Of a stretch of DNA of 64,000 bases, positions 63,825 through 64,000 are shown in pieces. The stretch lies in the NCBI GenBank assembly GCA_016218915.1, contig JACRCQ010000027.1:25615-89614 (forward strand), written 5' to 3'. The notes beneath the pieces are model-generated. The model saw only the letters and a program-made list of their open reading frames with translations, did not search any database and was not told the DNA's origin. The position numbers and the translations under genes were made by a program. Positions within the stretch are counted from its first letter, which is position 1, and every line of letters starts with the position of its first letter. This DNA is from Deltaproteobacteria bacterium (lineage in GTDB: Bacteria; Myxococcota_A; Polyangia; Polyangiales; Polyangiaceae).

Positions 63825-63861
63825 CCCGTGTGCCGCGGACGAGCGTTTGCCGAGGCGGACT

Positions 63862-63897
63862 TAGTACTCCGCCCCTTAAGTTCGGTGACGTATCGGA
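63862..63897. mobile_element. Probable IS630-family element end
   Basis: The bases just beyond the transposase stop, from TAGTACTCCGCCCC to GGTGACGTATC, are where the terminal inverted repeat of an IS630 insertion should lie, next to a TA target. The other end lies outside the window, so the repeat cannot be verified. Confidence 0.4.
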
Positions 63898-64000
63898 CTA
63901 CGCCGCATCGGCGAGGGTGTTGGCCTCTCGTTCGCTGATTCTGGACAGCAGCCGGCCGAGGTCGCGGCGGGTGAACTTCCACTGGAATGGCCGCGCGGCG
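63898..64000 (-). CDS. IS630-type transposase C-terminal end (cut by window)
   Basis: Read leftward, the last 34 codons give ARPFQWKFTRRDLGRLLSRI, then a short tail and a stop at 63898. PFxWKFTRRDL near the C-terminus is a hallmark of IS630-family transposases. The start and catalytic DDE part lie beyond the window, so intactness cannot be judged. Confidence 0.75.
   Translation of the reverse strand, partial: AARPFQWKFTRRDLGRLLSRISEREANTLADAA

Overview
The window looks like chromosomal DNA of a high-GC, predatory or soil-type member of the Myxococcota, probably order Polyangiales. This is inferred from content, not from a database match. The pointers are: eukaryote-like Ser/Thr kinases with added sensor parts, a PEGA-domain protein, an OmpA protein with thrombospondin type-3 repeats, a bacterial serpin, two hybrid PAS histidine kinases, and many Gly/Ser/Thr/Cys-rich lipoproteins of unknown function. 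No rRNA, tRNA, CRISPR array, prophage or origin was seen. The only mobile-element trace is the end of an IS630-type transposase gene at the right edge.

Layout. 1-6 kb: a hybrid histidine kinase cut by the left edge, then a STAND ATPase/TPR/winged-helix regulator followed by a membrane Ser/Thr kinase, with 9 bp between the last two. 6-13.7 kb: serpin lipoprotein, a small hypothetical protein, an EamA transporter, a DnaJ-type zinc-finger/PEGA protein carrying 24 cysteines inserted in its PEGA domain, an esterase and a Sel1-repeat protein. 13.8-20.5 kb: Lon protease, a secreted protein, an M23-like protein and the OmpA/TSP3 protein. 20.6-28.9 kb: zinc-ribbon kinase, outer-membrane barrel candidate, two small exported proteins, GlmM, and an ABC transporter/FtsX-type permease pair. 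28.9-42.7 kb: a B12-binding radical SAM enzyme coupled to a lipoprotein, a thioredoxin-like lipoprotein coupled to a second lipoprotein, a kinase with a large extracytoplasmic sensor, several lipoproteins, and an orphan Phd-like antitoxin meeting a lower-GC hypothetical gene.

42.9-50.6 kb is the most interesting locus. Five overlapping genes encode a NuoE-NuoF fusion with ferredoxin domain, a NuoG-like ferredoxin with one 2Fe-2S and four 4Fe-4S motifs, an MvhD-like protein, a 2Fe-2S/FAD/ferredoxin/BFD oxidoreductase, and a DAO-type FAD dehydrogenase. Together they predict a soluble complex that moves electrons between an amino or imino acid and NAD(H), possibly with ferredoxin as a third partner (electron bifurcation or confurcation). 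I know of no characterised complex with exactly this make-up. It is followed by an element bounded by 72-bp inverted repeats (92% identical) and by a beta-helix/DUF1963 protein.

53.6-64 kb: surface lipoproteins (a von Willebrand A type protein, a Cys-rich protein, two beta-propeller types), one of which is frameshifted at three consecutive runs of seven G; a second PAS hybrid kinase; a small membrane protein; and the IS end. Scattered through gaps are 7-bp tandem repeats of the type called STRR in cyanobacteria.
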